This document shows positions 56,801-64,000 of a stretch of 64,000 nucleotides of DNA, piece by piece. Position numbers and translations under genes: made by a program. The notes under the pieces are model-generated. The model did not search any database and was not told where the DNA came from. It was given only the letters and a program-made list of their open reading frames with translations. The stretch comes from Setoptus koraiensis (lineage: Eukaryota > Arthropoda). The stretch is taken from the NCBI GenBank assembly GCA_048013815.1, contig CM106585.1, forward strand, positions 20,708,001 to 20,772,000. Direction: 5' to 3'. How positions within the stretch are numbered: the first letter of the stretch is position 1; the number at the start of each line of letters is the position of its first letter.

Positions 56801-57999
56801 TCATCTAATCATTTTGGAAACTACAGGACCTCCGAAATTCTTCGTCAGCATTCTGCTCAGATCTACCGCATTTTTTACGAGCATTTTTTTTACAGCCAAC
56901 TCAACTAGACACTAATACACTAATATTATAGTCAAGTCAATTGAATCGTGAACGCTCACGAGTCAGAGGACGAGTGACCGATGCTTAATCGAATGGCCTC
57001 AATCCAGATGGAATGTGCTGGCAACTTTGTGTGCCAACGAGAGGCGCAAGAGATGAAAAATCAAAAGATTTTGTTAATTTTTAACATGGTGACATGCTGA
57101 AGAATCAATTTAGAAAGCTCCAGAATACAAGGTCAGTTCTTCGCAATGCAATATGTGATCCACTGTGACAACTGATTGGCTTGATTCTGTTAAATTGCCA
57201 TTGGAAGGGGAGGATGATGTCGCTTTCTCATTTTGGACAATAATGATAAAATTGTCAATTTTAGCTGCAAACTTGAGCAGAATTACAATTATCACTGCGA
57301 TTGAGAGCAGTTATTCGATGTAAGTGCATCACGACGCCGAGCTGACAGTGATTGAGTAGTTTTTTCGGTTTCAAGTTCGGATACGAGAGACAATATTTTA
57401 TTATTTTTTTTTTTCAATCGAAGTGTTGTGCTTGTCGAAAGAGGGCGCCAACTGTGATCTTGGGCTTCGTCACTGTGTATGAAAGTTAATTCGGCGAAAC
57501 TGATGAGATAGTGAGTCAACGAGCTTATTTATGTAGGAACAATTGTTAATTTAAAGCCCATTTGCCATTGCAACAACAAACAAATCACTGCTTCATGTTG
57601 AGAGAGGGAGAGAGAGCGGAAGTAGCGACGTTGTTGTGGATGTAACAAGGAGTGAACAATTCTCGACAAACTCAATTGAATGTAAATGTTATTCTTGTCG
57701 CTTTTCGCAAATTGTCAGCTAAATAATATATATGTTGGCAAATCCATGTGGAACTGAAAACTTGATGATAACTAATTAGAATAAGTAATGTTAAAATACA
57801 CGATTAAAAAGTGCTGCAATCGCTCGTTGTCACGGTTTAATCACCTAAAGTTGACTCTTTCTCTTTCGTTCATTGTGGTGGCAAACCAATTTAAGTGACA
57901 ACATTCAAATCAAGCTAGCACGAGGTTAGAAGAAAATTAGAAATGACACAATAACAATAATCGAGATCAGCAACAACGACAATGATGGTGAAATGACAG
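53831..57999. other. AT-rich region without a supportable gene
   Basis: Open plus-strand frames at 53928-54266, 55430-55924 (164 residues, very hydrophobic) and 56061-56435 / 56561-56785 have no recognised motif. The one at 55430 lies after a TATATATAG-like word (55391-55397). An ATT run is at 54633-54662 and an A-rich stretch at 55141-55168. The cluster could be decayed genes, but I cannot support any. Confidence 0.4.
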
Positions 58000-60900
58000 A
58001 CAACAATCGTCTATTTGAAAGCACAACACTGGAAATGTCGACCGGCGAAACATCTCAAGTGTGTTGTGTTCGCAACGAGCTAAGCGGGGCGCTGCCAGTA
58101 ACGAGCTTAAAGATTGTTAGTTAGTTAGTTCATTAAAAAAGAAAATATAAAGAAGTTTCTATTTGTGTCATTACCACAGATTTCGAATGCGTTTTCATCA
58201 GACATAAGCGCCGAGTGCGCTATAGATCTAGCTATCTCTTTCAGCTAGGAGTTTATAGTTGTGTTACTAGTGCGTCGTTACGCATAGGAATATCATTGAG
58301 CTGAAACTTGGGGCCCGTATAAAATTAGAATCAATCAAGAAGGTAAGTCGCTTCTTGTCGGCCTTGTATTCTGCCGGTTGGGCCCATTATAACCTGCCGA
58401 TGTCCAACTTAAAATTGGACAGCTTTTATGGGCGTCAGATTGATTTATCGTGCGCGTCGCCGAACGGTCCACCGAAAATCTGCCGCAAAGTCTGCTCTGG
58501 CGCTCTCATTGTTCGCCCACCACCTGAGATTGCCAAGACCAGTTTGGCCAGCGAGATGGCGTTTAAGCGTGGTGGACTCACACAATTCGTTGTGAGTCCA
58601 CGCGACCAGACTGATCAGTTCTTCACGAGCTCTTGTGGGGCGATTTTTCTTTTTGTCGGCTGTGTCACTCTGATTTCGATTGCATGGGCCCGAAATTGCC
58701 AATGACAGCGCGACACGCAGAGGAGATTCTTTCTCGTTAACTGGCTTGTTTGCTTGGCTTGTTCATTGGTTCGTTGGCTGGATCGTGTCACTTTGTAACA
58801 ATTAATCTTTTTGACAAGCATCGGCCAATTTCAAACAGGCACCAGCAACGGCGCGTATAGTGGCAGCGATAAAATAACCACCACACAACATGGATTCGGT
58901 CAAATGATGGCCACCACCAACGGCTCAATTTTGTTTATTATTCATACAGTATTTTGATACTGTATAGCAGTATTGGTAGTAGTGCTCGTGGCGGTCAGCT
59001 TGTAGCGACGTATGGTGGCCGTAGCCCGCAATGTGCCAGCGTCAAAAAGAATAGCCCAATGTGTTAGTGGATCCCGAGGAGAGAGGGAGCCTCGGAAAAT
59101 AATGATTATATTAAATTTATTCTTGTGAACCGGCCAGCCTTGTGTGTGTGTGTGTGTGTTCGTGGGGCCCATTCTGGCGCCAACGAGCAAACAAGCGACC
59201 GAGCGATACAACTGGCACACAAATCGGCGCGCCAGATAGAGAGATGATCCGCAAACGAGCAGCTAGGGTCGTTGGCGACTCGCGGCCAGCATCGCGTCCG
59301 ATCGTTAGCACCGCTGGCCGGCCCATCAGCGCCGGCGTGTGTGTTCGTGTAGATGGAGTTAATTTCATTCATTAATTCCGTGAATTGTCACTCATTCCAT
59401 TTTGTCGTTGCTTGTACGTCTGTGATTGTCGCCATAAATGTGGTTTGCGTCGCGCTAATGTGTCCGGTGGCTGTGACTGCCAAGAGGCTCGCCCCGTCGG
59501 CGATATGTCCGTCGGTGATACTCGGAAATCCCTGCAAATGTGGCGCCCATCTGTCTCACTGGCTCACTCGCTTTTTGCAGCCAACAACCGTGCACCGGTT
59601 TCAGTGTCAGTATTGGGCGAACATTGATGCCCACCAATCGCACGCCAAATTGGGGCCCCAATAATAGTCATCTGAAAACGCTAATAGTCATTCGAAGGTG
59701 ACAGGTGGTGACAATCTCGTCCCTGTTCTTTTTCCTTGTCTCACTCACCTGGCGAGCTAGTGATTGATACAGTTGCCGGCGTTGATTAACGATGGCGCTG
59801 TTCCCGGCAAATGAGAGCATTGGTTGCTTATGTGTGTCGGGCTAGCCATCGACCGCTTAATTTACAATGAATTTTCTGTAACTCAACACAACAGCGGCAC
59901 CAGTGACATTTGGCTCTGTGCTGTTGGCCCAATCTATTTCATTAGTTAATTGGCAGCAGCAGCAGCGGTCGAGCAGTGGTCGAGCCTGACCGAAGCAGTC
60001 TGACAGCGCAAATGTAAACGACAGCGGCATAAAAGCGGCCCGCTGGTGAATAGCGCTGGCCCCATTGCATACAGCTCAGCGTGAGGCCGGCGAGTCGGGC
60101 AGCCGGACAGCGGGACAGCGGGACAGCGGGATTAATATCGTGTCCGGCCACAATGGTAATCACTCAGTCAAACTGTCACTAATGTGTCAGTTTCTTGCGT
60201 GCGACACAATGATTAGAGCCGCATTTGTGCCATTCGCCATTCGTATTCACAAACCATTTGTAGCAAGAGGCCGGAAAGGGTCGCTAGGTCGGCTCGGCCC
60301 GGCAGCGAATTGGAGTGCTTTCGAGCATGACTGTGCTTGTATCATTTGTTTCGACGTCCACAATGTTTGCCCATTCGAATGGCCTCTAGCAGCTGATGCC
60401 CAGTTAAGTCCTAAATAATAATGTTTACATTTCGTGCTGTCCTTAACGCTTGCCCAAGATGCTGCGGGCATATTTTTTTGCTTCGGCCAAATGCACTTGT
60501 TTGCCATGGCTGGCAGCGAAAAATTATCAAGATTTCTACGTAAAATGTTCCCCCGTGGCTTGATTGTGACGACATATGGACCATGGGCTACGCTGCAAAA
60601 AGTATGATACACGAAGATGCGGCATATGATGGATTTTGTGAAAATAGTCAGTCAGCAGTCAGTCAGTCAGTCAGTTATTGGAACAGGCCAACCGGAAACC
60701 CCAAGCCGAAGCTCTATACACCTTTTCAGTTCAGTCATGCTAATGCATCTTAATCAGGCGAAAAAACACCAGATATACACCATTGTGTTGGCAGTGAATT
60801 CAGTGTTTTCAGCAACAAAATGAATGAAATTCTGAGTGAAATTCTGTGAGTCTGACTACTGGAGAAGATGCAAATTTTTGCATGTCGAGGCTTGTTTGTT

Positions 60901-63900
60901 TGCATATGTATTGAGCGAAATGTGGACACTCATTACATACAAATGGCCCACACTAATGCCCCTGACCGAGACCACAATTTATAACAATGCTCAATGATGG
61001 TCTCGCCATAAAATGCAGCCATGGGTGACCTCTGGCTGCTATAGTCAGCTATTTTGCGTCAGTTAATTTAAAGCGTGTTAGCAGCGCTCGCGTGTTTGCT
61101 CGTTTTTATTTCGTTCCGTTTCACTTGGCCTCGTTATATCAATTTAAATCATCTGTTTTATGTGTCACACCATAAATGCCCGAAGAGCTTGCATCATCGT
61201 TTAAAATTTCCATCGCTACTGGTGCGACTGCATCCTTGCTCACAACGTTGCGCATCTCATAAAACAATGCCCAGCTCATATCATCTTTTTTTTCTCCGTT
61301 TATGTTACATCATTAGCATTATTAGTAGCAATATTAATTTTGTCGTTTTGGTCCCCGACTGAGCCTACATATTCCATTATAAACATGTACATATACACTC
61401 CATGTATGTGTGTGTGCGAAAATTCATTTCGAAAAATATCCATTCATGAATATTCGCGCATTCTGTCAGTATTTTTTTTTCTAAACAGTTACGAATATTA
61501 GATGACATATTTTAATGGATAGCAACCACACTCTCAGTGGGCAAGATACCAACTTTGCTTCGCTGCTCGCCCTGACCCTGGTACACGCAAATCCGATGGA
61601 AGAATGCCAGCGAACACCAGCACACACGAACTAGATACAGCAACAAGTGACAAGTCCAATAAGAATAACTTCAAATTATTTTCTCCGGCTATTGATAGCT
61701 CTATACAATTTGCTCAGATTTGCATGCTTAGATTGAAATCGGAGCAAATTCTACACAAGATCAGCTCACTACAAATTTGTCTCATCTCAACTGATGATGA
61801 TGATGATCTGATTAGTTTTCATTTACTGTTATTAAGCGTAGGTTGGAGATGATATTTACCGTTTTTTTTGCAGCTGACATTTATCTTACAAAGCATGAGT
61901 ACAATTGTTGCGCTTGCATCTTTCTGGTCTTTTACAAATGAGACTGGAAAAAGAAGACTAGACTTGGAAAACTCATAACAAAGTACTAATTCGGTGCAAT
62001 AGAAAAGATATTGTCACCAACGATTGTCATTGGACTTTCAAACAGGAAATATAAATCGGCGTTTGAATTGTTTATCAGTTTTTCAGATCCTGCCATCGCT
62101 CGCAAACATCATCTAAGTCTATACACATGGGCCTACAGGGCCATAGATGTTTCTTCACTCTTATAGGTTGTTATGAACAAATTCAAGATAGCTATCTGGA
62201 GAAATATTCTCATGAAAAAAGGTATATTCAACCAAGCATGCAATATTTCTTTTTCTAACATTTAATCAAACCAATAAAAACATTTAGCACCTCTATTGGA
62301 ATTACTTTTTTTTTCTCATTCAGACCACATGATTGTAATTGAATGATTTCAATCACGATTTGAATCAGATAATTTCGAAATCACCCAACTGTTGGTTCTA
62401 GCATGACCCTTTTGACCAATGGATACTTATGAACCGTGAAATGAAATATTTATTCGCCATATACTGATTGAGATGCAAGATTGGCAATCTCACATTACAA
62501 TAATAAACAGCATCGTAGTTTGCAAAATAATCTTGGCTCATGGTACCATATTGTGGTCTGACGCTTGGGAGGCGCTGACAAAATCGAAGATCACAGTAAA
62601 TTTACAAAATTGTCTCTTGGTTCTTCCTGATTTCAAATATAGTGTTTCACTGTTGTTCCTGAAACTGGAAATACAGATTTCTGATCCTGCTATGGAGCTT
62701 GAAAATGAGTTCGATACCAAAAAGTGAGGATGATTGAAGCTCAAGAGACGTTCTCTTTTCGTTTTAGTTTTGCGAATGTTGCGACAGCATGTCTAGTGTG
62801 ATAGAAAAAGTTTAGCATGATAGGCGAGGCAAGGAAGGCAGCAACACTGCTTAGTGGTGCTGCTATCATTATATTATTCGGGAGCGATTCATCTCAAGAG
62901 AAGTGCATCCGAATGAGAAATTGTGTTTATGCTTTATTCTTTTGCGTCTTAATAAGCCAAACAGGAACTGTATTCATTAGGGTGACAAAGCGGATAAACA
63001 AAGAATATTTATTATTATTGAAAGTTGTTATGTTAATATTGCAAGGACGACGAAAAAAAGGGTAACTTGAGAATGTTGATTGCATATTCATGCAGGCATA
63101 ATCATGAGGCATTCGTTTCGAGTTTTCATTGAAAACTTTAAATGCACGCTGTGCGCGGCTACTGGCCGTTGTTTGCCTCTTGTGCTCAATAATAATAACA
63201 ATAATTATTATTATTATTATGCAAATTATATCAGCTGGCTTGCGAGGGGGCCCCACGAGCAGCCGTGATCACGATAAGCCCGTCAAAGGCTGTGCACCTT
63301 TGAATACTCAATTTCGCAACACGAGTTGTGAGTGAGATTGCGCAACGCGTGTTGGAAAATTGAGAATTTCCGTTTTGAGGCCGGTGGCAAGTCGCACTAG
63401 TAACGCACTTGCTCTTCTGTCTGATGCCTGCGTCTATTGTTTACATGGTCGATGATGATGATGATGATGATTATGATGATGATAAACAATAGAGCGTGGG
63501 GCCTCTATTAAAAAATGCATTATGCCAGCCAACAGCTTACGTGAACAATCATCAATTAGGCAGTCAGCGCCTCCTAGTGATCAGTGTTAGCGACAGTTCA
63601 CAATTTGTGCCTGGATGAACACAACTGTCACGAACACACCGTTGACATATAGAGGCCTGGCGACTTTGCGACATAGCGACACGGGCACCGTTGCCTCATC
63701 AAACAAGGGGACGAGGCAAACGAGGGGATTGGCAACGCGCGGATTGGTGGAATTGGCATACGCGCGCATATTCACGAAGCATTGGCAAGCTAGCTACCAA
63801 GTTTTCAGAGGGGGACTTGCATGAGTGAGCCACTCACAAAGACAACACACACACAAATTATGAATTGAGCTAACCAACCCGGGCTAACCGGCAGCTAGAG

Positions 63901-64000
63901 TTAACGGGAGCCGCGCGGGGCCGGTCTAGCGGCCGGGTCGGGTTGTTGGCAAGCTAGTGCGCATGACGGGCGCGCAATAAAATGAACCGCCGGTGGCGGT
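58000..64000. other. Repeat-rich region without a supportable gene
   Basis: From about 58.3 to 61 kb the DNA is again GC-rich with many GGCC words. It holds an imperfect palindrome at 58567-58603, GT run (59141-59158), a 9-bp tandem (60100-60130), CAGT repeats (60644-60674), ATT run (63190-63220) and a GAT run flanked by 10-bp inverted arms (63434-63490). A sequence AAGAAG|GTAAGT at about 58338-58348 resembles a splice donor and could end a non-coding first exon. No coding exon is supported. Confidence 0.5.
63434..63490. repeat. GAT microsatellite flanked by 10-bp inverted arms
   Basis: CTATTGTTTA at 63434-63443 is the reverse complement of TAAACAATAG at about 63482-63491; between them lie nine or so GAT units. 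Confidence 0.8.

Noticed and set aside
58340-58705. 116-codon frame after a splice-donor-like GTAAGT
   Set aside because: The frame begins at a TTG, spans a palindrome and has no similarity to known proteins. The donor alone is not sufficient to call an exon.

Overview
This is a eukaryotic, animal nuclear window. It shows spliceosomal GT-AG introns, metazoan gene families (beaten path, SIX homeobox, insulin-like peptide, Integrator, P-glycoprotein) and no operons. The beaten-path gene and the invertebrate-type Ly6 gene point to an arthropod. Genes are strikingly intron-poor: TELO2, MetAP2, the CLC transporter, NMNAT, IFT172 (2046 codons), INTS1, ROMO1 and SIX each sit in one exon. Thirteen introns could be delimited; twelve are 97-146 nt and one is 212 nt. 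Roughly one gene per 3.5 kb together with intron loss resembles published eriophyoid and other acariform mite genomes. That placement is inference.

Layout. 1-3.2 kb: last exon of a P-glycoprotein (ABCB1-type) gene with a polyglutamine insert. 3.2-9.1 kb: repeat-rich intergenic DNA. 9.1-10.1 kb: insulin-like peptide precursor with a long Gln-rich spacer before its B chain. 10.4-21.9 kb, minus strand in a row: RAB3GAP2, CLC-3/4/5-like transporter without CBS domains, MetAP2, TELO2. 22.1-25.4 kb, plus strand: NMNAT, RPL18, a Ly6 protein. 25.8-34.6 kb, minus strand: IFT172 and a beaten-path-like Ig protein. 34.6-42.2 kb: intergenic DNA full of short tandem duplications and fold-back repeats. 42.2-46.7 kb: a GatC-like relic, ROMO1, a radically shortened INTS1, MED31 and GatC, tightly packed. 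47.3-53.8 kb: an unrecognised protein, an FBXL2/FBXL20-type F-box protein and a SIX4/5-like homeobox gene. 53.8-64 kb: no gene I can support.

The genes are mostly independent housekeeping functions (ribosome, Mediator, Integrator, mitochondrial tRNA-dependent amidation, NAD synthesis, Rab18/Rab3 regulation, endosomal chloride, PIKK maturation) plus a few neural or developmental ones (beat, Ly6, SIX, insulin, IFT172 for sensory cilia). The most unusual points are the INTS1 gene, which appears to join two separated parts of the normal protein and lacks the rest; the CLC transporter ending before its CBS domains; the atypical insulin precursor; the 11-nt overlap of the ROMO1 and INTS1 coding sequences; and a non-coding landscape rich in perfect short hairpins and 9-21 bp tandem duplications. 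I found no recognisable transposon, retroelement, tRNA, rRNA or CRISPR array.
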